Source: Schistosoma mansoni (lineage: Eukaryota > Platyhelminthes > Trematoda > Strigeidida > Schistosomatidae). From it: 64,000 nucleotides of DNA. The stretch's first letter is position 1. Each line of letters starts with the position of its first letter. Below, in pieces: positions 1 to 11,766 of the stretch. The stretch lies in the NCBI RefSeq assembly GCF_000237925.1, contig NW_017386019.1, positions 124,001-188,000 of the forward strand. Reading direction: 5' to 3'. The notes under the pieces are model-generated. The model was not told where the DNA came from. It saw nothing but the letters and a program-made list of their open reading frames with translations, and ran no database searches. The position numbers and the translations under genes were made by a program.

Positions 1-600
1 AATTTATTTACATTGTGTCTACTGAAGATGTGAAATAATTAGATGTTAAAATATAATATAATAGATGGTCACTGATTGTTTCATCACTAAACATTCATGC
101 TATACCATGTAGTTATAATCAACATAGAACCTTGCACATATGTTGATTAGCCCAAGTTATCATATCGTATTTTCACAACGATATGAAATTAACCAAGCAA
201 ATGAATCGAAGCAATCCAGTAACAAAGATAATGAAAGCGTGAACAATGAGAGTAAAATTTCAAAAGATATGTAATAAAAAGGAATACTGCGACTGAAAAT
301 CTAGAAGACAGGGTTAAATGTATCTGCGATTAGTTCTGATCTACTTCACCCGTCTCCAACCATTGTTCACGGTTGTTGAGCGTACCTCGTTATATGTAGT
401 TAAAATGAATAAATTATTTGATTGCGTAATCTGTGCATTTATTGACAATTTGAATATATATAAAGTTTGTTAATCATTTAATATTGATCTTATTCAAAGA
501 TGGATATGATAATGGTTCCACTAAGAGTTGATAAAACACAAAAAAATAACTTGATTCCGTTACAATTCTATAACTGATATATTTACTTCATTTAGTATTA
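1..600. other. AT-rich stretch with no recognisable feature
   Basis: I find no long open frame, splice-bounded coding motif or repeat that recurs elsewhere in the window. It is treated as intergenic. Confidence 0.5.
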
Positions 601-738
601 CTTGTTTGAATCTTCCCATTGATGCTTTAGGACTGCAACTGGTCAGTCTCTAATTGGCATATGTGCATACTGTGCGTATTGCCTCAATATAGCCTTAATT
701 CACAAGCATGGTAAGCAGAGATGGATCGTGGCTAGTTC
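601..738 (+). repeat. Unclassified dispersed repeat, copy 1
   Basis: This stretch aligns by eye with 10866-11005 on the same strand. Shared blocks include a TTGTTTGAA..CTTCC..TTGATG/TATT start, the block ATATGTGCATxCTGTGCGT, and GTAAGCAGAG/TTAAGCAGAG. No coding capacity or tail was seen. The family is not recognised. Confidence 0.5.
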
Positions 739-918
739 TTCTAATCTTCTATAATGATGGTATTGTTTACTGTGGATATAACTCAGAATGTAATCACTAT
801 TCTACAAATAAGCGATTGAGTATATTATAAATCTTATTGTTCATGTGGAAAAAAATTTATTAGAATCAATGTTTATTTATTAGTAAGTTAACCAAGTATC
901 GTCAAATCCATGATAACT

Positions 919-1380
919 ATGCTCTCACATGACCACGCGAATATATAGCCTCTGCCAGGGAAGTCCTACTCACTGCCTTCTCGTGACACCGGTGTTGTTT
1001 ATGAAATTGAGAGGACGAAAAGCGAATGTCCGACGCTTTAACCGGGTTGGTGGACACGGCGATTCTTACCTAGGGGAGTTGGAAAATCCTCATTCCAAAC
1101 CAAGTGTATATGGGTGTCAGTATCCTGAGGCAACAAATGGTGTGTGAACCAATCGTTGGTCACCGGCTACCATGTGACTGCATCTCCTCACGATGCTCCA
1201 CTGCCTTGTGGATCAGACCTTCAGGTCAAAGGCTCGGGGTGTGGCCCCCTGAGAAAACCACCTGCTTCAGTCTGGGCACCTGGGCAGTATCACAGCCCTC
1301 ACACAAATCAAATGAGATTTGTGAGGCGCATATGTATCTGGTGCTTCCTTGTACCAATATTTATGTGTTTAAATAAATAA
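919..1380 (+). repeat. 0.5-kb tail-sharing retroposon, 5'-truncated copy
   Basis: It belongs to a family of at least nine copies in this window. A full copy runs from a CCCCCAAATGCCCTGGTACGG head to the tail TTTAAATAAATAAA, about 520 bp. This copy lacks the head and begins near the CTCTCACATG..CACGCG block. The 5' truncation and TAAA-rich tail point to retroposition. Short open frames inside it recur in other copies at the repeat's own position, so they are not genes. Confidence 0.8.
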
Positions 1381-1599
1381 AGAATATATATGTAATTTTG
1401 AGTTCAAATATATTCGATTGTCCCCAATTTTGTTCTTGTTCAGTAAAATAGTAACTCATTCTTTTGATAAAGATTTGTGACAGCGATAATAAAGTATTTC
1501 TTTAACGTAAATACTAATTATAATAATTCATTATAAATGTTCTCAGTTAAGATTTTGACTGGAGTTTCTGGCCTAGTTGTATACACCACAAATTCTGAC

Positions 1600-1785
1600 T
1601 TTCTCATAACTGTTTTTCTATTTATTCCCGAATTGTATCTTCATTGTCTAATCCACTGATGTTGTTATTACCTCTGCTATTCTGGGATTTGGCCTGACAA
1701 TTTCGTCACTCTGCAGTTATGAGGTAGCAACTTAAACCGATGTATATATGTACAAGGTTTTAAGTTGTGACTGAGTAGTATACAA
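1600..1785 (+). repeat. RTE LINE 3'-UTR-like fragment
   Basis: A decayed sequence whose end (tatgaggtagcaactt..aaccgatgtatatatgtac..ttgtgactgag) resembles 40600-40735 (+) and the complement of 52280-52420, which is the 3' UTR of the second RTE family in this window. It is heavily diverged. Confidence 0.4.
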
Positions 1786-1790
1786 AAACG

Positions 1791-2461
1791 TTTCATCAAT
1801 GCTATATTTGTGTATTATACCTTCAGCTATCACACTTAATATGACACTAACAATAACAGGTATTAATAAAACATGGTCCCCAGATAGTTACATAATAAAC
1901 GTGATTTTTAAATGAATAGCAAGAAATTTCTTCGAATTATTGCACTTAGATTCTGAATTTAAGTCTGACGGATAAAATCTTCCCACTATTCTAAATATAT
2001 CTGTCGTCCACTTGAATTATATTGATTTCAAAACATGAAAAATGATCTTTTACAGTCGTGTAATTTGTAATTAGCTCAGGAAATATACCATCATGGAGAT
2101 TAATAACTAGAAATACAAAACAAGTTGAACAAAATAACGCCTATCATGCATCAATAAAAGTATTTTGCCTAGATGGATCCGGTAGCCCTTAACATGTATA
2201 AGTCATTTGAAACTTATCGAGTCCAACATTTCCTGTTATGTCTGTACAAACGGTAATACATAAATGAGAACATGTACATCACCCGCTTGAAACGTCAAAG
2301 TTTAGCTCATGAGATAATATCACGTTAGAATGTACTTTCTTATAGTGTTTGATGATCAGTTTAGACTCGCGCACATATATTTTATTTACCTGGGTTATCA
2401 GTAATGAATAATTATACTGATACAACGGTATCTAGTTATGTACCACACAAAATCCTCTTAT
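1791..2461. other. Intergenic stretch, nothing recognised
   Basis: AT-rich, with no supported coding or repeat feature. Confidence 0.4.
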
Positions 2462-2986
2462 TGCCCCCAAATGCCCTGGTACGGCCGAGGGTGGGGAGAG
2501 TCCGCTCTTCCTCTCGAAATGCTTCCACATGGCCACGCGTATATAGCCCTTGCCAGGGAAGTCCTACTCACTGCCTTCTCGCACCACGGATGTTGTTTAC
2601 GAAATTAAGAGGACGAAAGCGAGCGTCCAGTGCTTTACCCGGGTGGGTGGACACGGCGATTCCACCTAGAGGAGTTGGAAAACCTTGATTCCAAACCAAT
2701 AGTGCACATGGGCTCCAGTATCCTGACGGAACACATGGAGTATGAATCAACTGTTGGTCACCGTCTACCATGGGACTGTATCCCCTGACGTTGTTCCACT
2801 GCCTTGTGGATCAGACATTTAGGCCAAAGGCTCCGGGTATGGCCCCTCCTAAGAGAACTATCTGCTTCGGTCTGGGCACCCGGACAGTATCACATTCTAC
2901 ACACGGATCAAGTAACTTATGTGGCGCATATGTATTCGGTGCCCCTTTGTACCAATATTTATGTGTTTAAATAAATAAATAATAAG
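2462..2986 (+). repeat. 0.5-kb tail-sharing retroposon, near full-length copy
   Basis: It starts at the head GCCCCCAAATGCCCTGGTACGG and ends in TTTAAATAAATAAATAA. It is more diverged than the copies near 21 kb. No convincing target duplication was seen around it. Confidence 0.85.
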
Positions 2987-4213
2987 ATACATTCTCTTAC
3001 TTGGATTTCTTTTTCACTGAAAAGCACCTTTGCTGAAATGCCTAAAAGGGAGTATTGTATGGTACACACTAATATTTTTGTACATTTGATTAGAGAGATG
3101 GTTTTGTTCACCATCGACTACCAGTTAACAAAATCTAAGTACTGTCATTATCCTTCTGTTTCGTTCCTATTGGAAATTCCTTATTGGACCACACTAGCGA
3201 ATCAATGCAAGATTCAGCTCAAAACAGACCTTGTTAGATAATGTAATATTTCATGAAACTCATTTCTGAGTTGTCTTATTACCTTCTGATTGACTTTACA
3301 AGTCACAGCCTCCCAGTAAAATCCACCCAAACTTCAGTCGCCAATGAGTATACTAGGGCATCATTTTCTAGGAAGTTTGTTGTACAAGCTGATATTAGCT
3401 GGAGGGTCATCGCGAAAACCATGTAGCACTAAACAAGTGTTTTGAATATTGCATCCACTCTGATGTCTGGCTTCAAGATTGATACATCAGTGTGTTAGAT
3501 GGTCAAAAATCATTATTGAGAATGGTTAAAAGTTATCGTTCTAGATATTTAACGAAGTTATCATAGCTATAAATATAAGACAGCTAATTCTGATTCATTG
3601 AAATAAAAGCGTCCTCACTCAAATGCTGTTAGTAGTTCCTCGCACTCCAGAAGAACACTTTATGAGTTGCCTGAAAAGGAAACTGTATTGTGAATGATCT
3701 TTAGAATCTAAAAGCGTGATCACGTTGTTCAATGGACAGTCGTTTTAAGGCCAGCCACATACGGGCTTTTTGTGAATAGTTTTAAATGTGTCGACTCAGT
3801 ACTTTTAGAGCCTTAACATTGTTGACAGAAATCCAAGGGGCTATTCAATGTTATCTAGTTTTCAAAGCTTTTCTAGCTAATATCGGGTTTATGTTGAAAA
3901 CTATCATTACAAATGAATGCTTCAACAAGTAGAAATGATATGTTGAATTGAATTAATGTTACTTTGTACACCAACACTTACCATATGGCATCAAACCGTT
4001 AATTTTTCCTTGTTGTTGTATCAGTTATCACAAATCTATTGAATAATCCATTTAAACTGATTCCTATTCATGTCCATAATATTGAGCTTGATAAACACAA
4101 AAGTTACTTAATTGCTTCGTTGGGTCTGCTTTTTTAATTGCTCAACTTCCCTGAATTCTTTTTCGTCAGGTATATATATATATATATTTGTTGCTTTGTG
4201 TCGTAAATTTTAG
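2987..4213. other. Region 5' of the first visible LYRM1 exon
   Basis: The initiator exon of the LYRM1-like gene should lie here or further upstream, because the first visible exon opens directly after an acceptor (TTTTAG) in phase 0 without its own usable ATG. I could not pick a start exon. A short TA run lies at 4171-4188. Confidence 0.4.
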
Positions 4214-5767
4214 GCTGCCAATGTTGTGAATTCAGTAAACACTCGTCCTCGTGTCCTATCATTGTATCGGCGAATATTTCGAATTGCTCGAACATGGCAG
4301 GCAAACACTGGTTCAGTTGAAGATTCATCAAGTCAAGCTGATTATATGAAAAAGGAAGCAAGAACTTTATTTCGTCAAAATGCACATATTACAGATGAGA
4401 TAGAAATTGAAGTAAGAGATGTAATTTTTCTTAACTTCCACTTTTAACACTATAATAGTATGAGCAAAATCTTGACTACTTAAAGAGTGATCTACAAAAT
4501 TGATTACTTCCAAATGCAAATGCTTATTTTTATTAATACTTTGCATAGAAGAATACTATTTCGTTTGAAGGAAAACCTTTTCTACTGGATAGCTGTTTAG
4601 TTGATTTCTAATCATTTGAATAATGGTAAAGAGGGACTTTTGTCAATCATTCGGCCTCATGATCAACCACCAACTAACCACATAGTATCATTTTGATATC
4701 ATCTATTGATCAGCACTTTTCTGTTTTATGTAAACTGTCGAGAATACACTAATCAAATTAGCTAAATCTTGATTTATAAAACACTTCTCATAACATCATT
4801 TTTTCGCTCTAAATGATTAAATTGAGTTGCACATTATGTTGTCTCCATAGTTTATGTTTAAGGCTCGAAACAAACGTTTATATTTGATGTTTCCATTGGA
4901 TAAAAGCATCACATTCAGAATGTGCACAATAGGTATCAGTAATGTGAAAACTTAACAAGTACTAGAAAAGAAGTAATTATTCTGACATTATTTTGTTACA
5001 ACTGATCGAAGTTGTATGGTTATGTCAATTGATGAGAATACTGTAACTGGGTGACAAGAAATCCCTCCCTGACAGTAAATGGGTACCACCAAAAGATGAA
5101 ACTGGTCGGCAAGGTGAGTCATAAGATAATAACACATACAAGTATGAAATATTTGACATTAAAAGTAAACATGATTTAGTACCAACTAAAATAGAAATGG
5201 TTGTTAGATTTTAGTTTTGCTGATCACCCACTAAATATTATTCTCTGCTTTCTACCAAAACTTATTTCTCATCTACATCAGTTTGTCCAGCTGTGTTGTA
5301 TCGTCAAACATCATACAAACAATAGTGTGAATTTGAAAGTTAGGTATCTAAATCTGTGAAATCATCATGAAGATTTGGAGCCTAGATGGGGAGTGGTGTG
5401 ATAATGTTTTTGTGTTCTCTGATCTAAAAAAATAGTTTTATAATTAAAATACTTTCGTTGTTGTTACAAGCAAAATGATCTGTTGCTAGTTTTATTTAGT
5501 TTATGATGTTTTTTACTATTACACCATATAGTTTAAAGAATTACTTACTTGACTGACGAAGAGCAGGCTGGTTTTCGTTCTGGTTGAGGATGTACTGATC
5601 ATATTTCCACCCTCCACCAAATGTCAGAACACCGTCGTACTTAACACAGGCCGACAATCGTAGTGTTTCTTGACATTAGGATCACCTCCAATTCGTTGGA
5701 CACGACTGTTCTCTGGGATTGTCTATTGGAGAAGAACGTTCCTGAGAAGTTTGTTAACATCTTGAAA

Positions 5768-5825
<58 letters not shown>

Positions 5826-7971
5826 GCGGAGTAAGGTCATACTGTCACTTCTCTTCATTGTTTCATTCAAGCAGTAAGGTTTGTCAGGGTTGCTTAATCT
5901 CACCATTCCTCTTCAACTTTGTCACTGATGACGTTTTGAAAACAACTCTGATGGATGTAGATAATGGTGGTGTGAATCTGTTGCTCGGAGAAAGACTTTT
6001 CGACCTTGAGTATTCGGATGATATTGTCTTCCTGTGCCGTGATACCGAAGCCATGCAATCCACACTTAATTGTCAATTAGTGTCCGTAGGTATACTATGT
6101 TCTTTTCACCTTCGGAATGCGATGTACTTTTACAATACTGACGTGACACTAATCCTGCACTCACCCTGAGTAGTGAGCTGTTAGAAGTAGTTGAGACGTT
6201 CGTGTATCTGGGTAGCTACATAGGTGCTGGTGATGGCGAGAGTGATGAGGTCGATTCACGTATAGTGAAACCTAGAGCGGCTTATGCTAATCTTGGTCAC
6301 TTTGGCTCCTTTGTGGTGTTAGTCTAGTTGTAAAAGGTCGGATCTGTAACGCGTCGGTGGGAACAGTTTCGTCCTATGTTTGTGAAACCTGATCTCTACG
6401 AGTTGCATATGTTAGACTACTGTCTGTGTTGGATCGTTGTTTTCTCCAACGGATTGTTGTCCGGCATTGTGTGTTCAGGCACAGTGACGATAATTCAATT
6501 GGTGTCACTATCTTGAAACATCGACATCAATGGCTTGGACATGTCCTACGAATGTCGTCCCCGAGAATTCCACGTCGTGCAATATTTGCCGACGCTGGGA
6601 CTAGTTGAGAAAAACGGAGATGTGGTCAGTGTATGATATGGTGTCGTGGTACTAAAGAAAGCTGCACAGAACCGGCTTCTTTTGGTCCTTCACGACTCCC
6701 TAATCGGGGTCTTAGAGATGGTGCCGCACAGTAGCTTGAGATGTTATCAGATTTGGCTCAGAATAGAAGCCAGTGGCGATCCTGCTGTAACTTTACTTAA
6801 CTTTCTTTATAAAAAAGAACGTAACTTCTTTAACTAGAAGAATTCTTTCCGGTTGCACCTTTGCTAACTAGACTGCCTCTCACTATCATACACGAAGTTC
6901 TGTTCGTCATTGTTCTCATTTTTCTTATACGCACTTTACGTTCTCTATATCTTCACATTCTCATTGTTATTGTGTGGTGCATATGTATTTGGTGCCCCCT
7001 TGTACCAATATTTACGTGTTTAAATAAATGAATAAATGTCCTCTCAATTTCTTATACAACACCCCCTCCGCTAGAAGGCAGTGAGTAGTATTTCCCTGGT
7101 AGTGACTTTACATGCGTTGTCATGTGAGAACATTTTGACCGAAAGAGCGAACTCCTCCCACCCTCAACCGTATCAGGGCATTTGGGGGTCAATGTTTAGT
7201 AAGAGTTTAACATTACCAACAGATTTTGAGTAATTTTGTTGTCCCCTTGGCAAAAATGTCGTTGTTTGGTATCTTGATGAGGTATCCTTCCTTCCAGTTT
7301 GTCTATGGCATTTGTTTCTCTCTCCAAATCTTCTTGAATAGAAAGTGAAGCATGTTTACAGTTACTTCAATGTCTGACTGTTTGTATCTTTTTAAATCTT
7401 GAGTTTGGAAACGATTCTATAATATGTATTATTCAGTTTTTTCCTTGCAAATCATACTATCCATGCCTAGTTTTTTCTACTATCAATGATACTGTTTTGC
7501 TAGTTCCACTACTCCTACATTCATTTATCTTGATAATTAAATGTGATTGTACTGATATGGTGTAACAACTTAAACTAATCCACACTTATCCCATGTTATA
7601 CTTTGCCTATGACCTATGATGTTTTATTCCTCTTTTCACATGTTCATTATTTTTGTTTCATATACTTTATTTCATTCAAATAGAATCATATTAAAGAAGC
7701 TGAAGCAAGAATTGAATTAACTTTACATTATGGTACACCATATCCACGTTTAAGTAATTTACCACCAAATACTTTAGCTGCATATATGATTACATCAACG
7801 AAGAGATCAACACCGCCGCCATCATCATCTTTGTCTAGTGAAAGTCTTACAACAACAAATAATAGTAATAGTACGCATGAAAAGAGGCGAATATCACGAC
7901 GAACTGAACGTGCATTATATGAATCTGTTCCATCTTATTTAAAATCATATTCCTATAGACCGAAAAAATGA
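4214..7971 (+). CDS. LYRM1: LYRM1-like LYR-motif protein (partial, 5' exon not found)
   Basis: Two exons are visible: 4214-4411 (acceptor TTTTAG, donor GTAAGA) and 7684-7971 (acceptor AAATAG, stop TGA). Both are in phase 0, giving about 161 residues. The first holds the LYR motif (SLYRRIFRIARTWQA) and the block EARTLFRQNAHITD. The second opens EAEARIELTLHYGTPYPR and then LSNLPP, the order found in LYRM1. LYR proteins are small helical, mostly mitochondrial proteins that bind the acyl carrier protein and assist complex or Fe-S assembly; the exact partner of LYRM1 is less certain. After the conserved core the fluke protein has a Ser/Asn/Thr-rich stretch and a basic C-terminus. The 3272-bp intron holds an RTE LINE and retroposon fragments. 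The start exon is missing from this reading. Confidence 0.85.
5530..7038 (+). mobile_element. RTE-clade LINE, 5'-truncated and broken
   Basis: It lies in the LYRM1 intron on the gene's strand. It opens within the reverse transcriptase (DEEQAGFRSG-type block) and reads on through VCQGCLISPFLFNF and the catalytic region EYSDDIVFL (usual YADD changed). It then reaches the C-terminal part with KHRHQWLGHVLRMSS and PRRAIFAD. Several frameshifts and stops break it. An in-frame TA microsatellite (5771-5822) has replaced a few residues of the RT. The 3' UTR runs on to 6971 and continues, with no visible junction, into the tail GTGCATATGTATTTGGTGCCC..TTTAAATAAATGAATAAA, the same tail that ends the 0.5-kb retroposon. 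Confidence 0.8.
5771..5822. repeat. (TA)n microsatellite inside RTE ORF
   Basis: About 26 AT dinucleotides, read as alternating Ile-Tyr without breaking the local RT frame. Confidence 0.95.
7039..7193 (-). repeat. 0.5-kb retroposon, 5' fragment in inverted orientation
   Basis: The complement reads from the GCCCCCAAATGCCCTGATACGG-type head to GAAATTGAGAGGAC, so it is the first ~155 bp of the retroposon. It abuts the RTE tail ending at 7038, giving a tail-against-fragment junction. Confidence 0.75.
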
Positions 7972-9644
7972 GGACAAACAATATCATGTTATAGATTTTC
8001 TTTCTTTTCTTCGTTATTTAGATAGTAAATCCAAATGTGTTTTAATAGTTCTTCTTCTTTTCTCATTTGTCTGTTTGTGTTATTATATTAATGAATCAAC
8101 TTCCTTATCAGGTACCGATTTCTATAGTTTCGGTTTCAAAGCACACTCTAAGTAGGAGTGCTAGTGATAATGATTGACTAACCAATGTAAATTAATTTGA
8201 ACCTGCGACTTAACGATTGTAAATTGAATATCTCTACAATTAAATCATCACTTCACTATGCTGACACATAAGCTTCAATAAATATATTAAAAATTAAAAT
8301 ATAGGGTAATGATGGGATGACTGTATTGTGTGTTTTTGTCATTCACTCTTTGTGTAGTTATACTTCACTATTAATAATGAAATCTAATCAGTCATAGACA
8401 GCTTAGGATCTGCTGCTAATATGTATCAATACATGTTATCACACACATCAATGTAACAGATGAAAATGAACAACTGGAAGATCGAATGGAGTCAACAATT
8501 TGTAGGTATTATTCATCACATTGGTCTTATTTGGGGTAAAACTAAAAACACAATACGCCGGACAGTTTTTTCGTCCTACTGTGGGACTTCTCAGGAGTGC
8601 GAAGTGGAGGCATTCACGTCCTACTACGGACGCCTTATCGCTAGAACCAGTAGGCAGGTGTCAAATGTCCAACTTTTATCAGTTTGCAATGTAACACAAC
8701 AGTTGTCCAATGCTATTGGTGACAATCGTTCCACTTTAGACATACCTAAACTCTACCGAAAAATAAATATGGTAATAAAAATACATATTTAAACTTTAGA
8801 TTTCGCAGAAGATAAAAATATCTGATCAATCTCTACTAATTTGGCACCGTGCCACTTGAAAGTTTGTCGAAATAACTTCAACTGGTGATTTCAGTTAGTG
8901 ACTGACGTTAACTTTATGTCTGGAGGTCTAGTGGCTCCCAAATTACTCATAATTTACTTTTATGCTAATTGTTAGGATATTCACAAGAATATCCCAAAAA
9001 TTATCTCGAATGTAAAATGGTATGTTTTCAGACTCTTCACATAATTCGCATGTTATTTCCTATTGGCCATTATTTACAGTGTCCTAACTATGACTTTCAT
9101 GTGTCGTTTCCCTATTGGTCAATTTTGAGTCGTCCTAATTATAACCTTCACGTGTCCTTCCTTTCCATTGGTTACCGTTAATAGTCCTGGGCAATATACT
9201 GTACTTTTCGTTATCAAATAAACACTTATACCTTGCATGTGCTATAAATTAACAAATGGCGTAGTATTTCTTCGGATACGGTAAAAATCGTATAATAGTT
9301 CCTGACTTTCAGTGATCATTACATAATTGTGAATTTCGATACAAACTCTTTGGAATGATATGTACTTATCTAGTAAGCTTACTTAACTTAGTTAATTTAC
9401 AGTTGGACTTCATGTATAGTAAACCACTTGTTCGTTTCCTTATTTACAACTTTACATGATATATTTATTAAAAAAGACAAGCATAAATCATTTATAGTGT
9501 ATAGTGATCAGCTATTACCTATAAGTTTACTTATTTAATAAACAAGTGTTCACAGTGTTAGTTGTTAAAAATAAATTTCAAGATGGAAGTGATAGCTTAA
9601 CCTTGTACATGCTCTCTACTCGAACACTACTAGTCGAGTCAGAA
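7972..9644. other. Intergenic stretch with a decayed Sm-alpha fragment
   Basis: Apart from a hammerhead-like scrap at 8559-8602 (complement has GAAAAA..GGAC and CTGAGAAG), nothing was recognised. The open frame at 8460-8792 shows no familiar motif. Confidence 0.4.
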
Positions 9645-10230
9645 CTTATGGCGAACTGTTATTGGAATTGGTTACTCCAAGTGAGGTTCATCAGGGTTGT
9701 CAGCTTTCCCTCTTTCTATTTAACTTTGTCATAAACATGCTTTGGAAGATAACACTTTCATTGTCAGATTTCTCGGGCATTCATCTACTACCAGAAAATT
9801 CAGTTGTTCACCTAGAATAATCAGGTGATATAGTTTTGTTTGGTGAAGATGCTGACAAAATACAGTCTTCTGACTACCCTCAGCAACATTCCAAGCATGT
9901 CTGGGATGCGGTCTTCTCACTCCAAATGTTAAATATTATTTCAGGATTGGCTTGCGTCATCGCCTGGATTATTGATAAGGACTGAGGTAGTTGAATGCAT
10001 CGACCATTCCACTTATCTTGGGAGTCTTATCACTAATGATGGTTTGGTGCCTGACCAAATATCAGTGATGATTCAGAAGGCTCAATTGGCTTTGCCAAAT
10101 TGTGTTACTTGTGGTGTAGGCCAGATAACTGTCTTCCAACCAAAGGGCAAGTTTAGTGCTCAGCATTTCGCTCAATTTTTTCTTTAGGGACGTGAAACAT
10201 GCCCATTAAGAGTAGAGGATATTTTTAGGT
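9645..10230 (+). mobile_element. RTE-clade LINE fragment, second family, decayed
   Basis: It reads VHQGCQLSLFLFNFVINML, then SDFSGIHLLPENS and a GDIVLFGEDADKIQS block where the YADD motif has been lost. It continues with EVVECIDHSTYLGSLI and DQISVMIQKAQLAL. These match the better-preserved copy on the minus strand at 52280-53225, so both belong to one RTE family distinct from the one at 5530. Frames shift several times. It lies between genes and carries no tail that I can define. Confidence 0.7.
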
Positions 10231-10865
10231 TACTGGGATAATCAAATGTATCTGAATACAAAACTACAGATCTTAGTAAAATCTGAGAACCATACAGTAA
10301 ATTCTTCATTTGCAAAGTGTCAATCGATCGTCTCAGACTTCACTGTTCTTTCGATCCCACACCAATCCTTTGTTCTCGTTCTCTTTCTTTGATCTTCTTA
10401 ACCATCTGCCGCCAAACATTTCACTTTCGATTGATCATACATACTACTTATATCTATCGACATCAGTAGCACACACGACAATATCCTAATTGAACTGGAC
10501 CTCAAAACGCAACAAGATGTCCGTTCAAAATATCCTATTCACCAACTCTAAACCCCAAGCACCAAACATGGTGTTGTATAATTCAATGTCAAAATAACGA
10601 CCAAAAATGGAAACACGGACTGACTAATGTCTACTTGCTAATCCATCTTAATAAGTAGTATTTCAAGCAGATTAGGATCGTGAAATTCAGGAAATGTTTC
10701 TTCCCATTCACAACACGTTAGCTAGGTGTGCCTGAGTCCGTGTTGATGTTCGCGCCGATGCTCGCACACAGTAACTTTTGCTTTAGATGTCTAACTCATC
10801 CACTTGGCTACTGAGTCCAGGTAGCCACTGGCATGTGCAATGGAGATGAATTTTGACTCAATCGT

Positions 10866-11005
10866 ATTGGTTGTTTGAACCTTCCGTTGATATTATAGAC
10901 TGCTAATTGGCTGGTTTTCTTTGAAATATGTGCATCCTGTGCGTGTTGCTTCGATAGTCCCGTTAAGTCAAAACTATTTTAAGCAGAGTTGGATGATGGT
11001 TAACA
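10866..11005 (+). repeat. Unclassified dispersed repeat, copy 2
   Basis: Counterpart of 601-738 on the same strand, with the shared block ATATGTGCATCCTGTGCGTG. No coding content. Confidence 0.5.
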
Positions 11006-11766
11006 GTCAAACACAGGACTCTGGTTCGAGTTCATGTGTGAAAAGTAACATGAATGCAAGTGCATAAAGCTGACAAGTCCCGAACAGAACGGAACATTTA
11101 TCCTAGTTTCTACTGGTAGCCACTATCTAACTGAAGTTAAAATGGTTGTGAATTAAAGGTAATATCGAGACAATCCTTACAGGATGCAAGTGCACCCAGA
11201 CACATTGATTAATTACCACGCTATAACATCAACGTGAAAATTCAAACTAATGCAAATGAATAATGAAATACTTCGCCTTCAAATGACTAAATGTTAAAAC
11301 ACAAACCAAATGACTATTTGTTGTATTTTAATTGCGTATAACTGATACGCAAACAAGAAAACAGTAACAGACGTACATACAACTTCAAATAAAAGGATAA
11401 ATAGGAATAAGTTGTACTGACTTTACAGAGGAAAAAAATGCAACAACCGTTTTTAATATACCATATTCAGAAAAGTATAAGGTCTTTTGAAGGTTAACAT
11501 ACTGGACAATTCACAAGTAAAACACAACAATATTACAGACAAAATATACAAAGCAATCAAAATTTGACTTAGGTTAACATAATTGCCAGTAAGCATAGTT
11601 GAGACCTAAACTTTATGGAACAGTAGCATAAAACATGAAAAAAAAATCATACATAATATCTGTACAGAATGATTGGTATTTGTGTATGTATATGTGTGTG
11701 CAAGAGAGAGGGAGAGGAAGATAGAAAGTAGGGGCGAAAAGTGATAATAGCAGTATAATCACGAAG

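Noticed and set aside
4134-4385. 83-residue open frame on minus
   Set aside because: Shadow of the LYRM1 exon at 4214-4411.
8460-8792. 110-residue open frame on plus
   Set aside because: It overlaps a decayed Sm-alpha scrap and shows no motif or splice structure.
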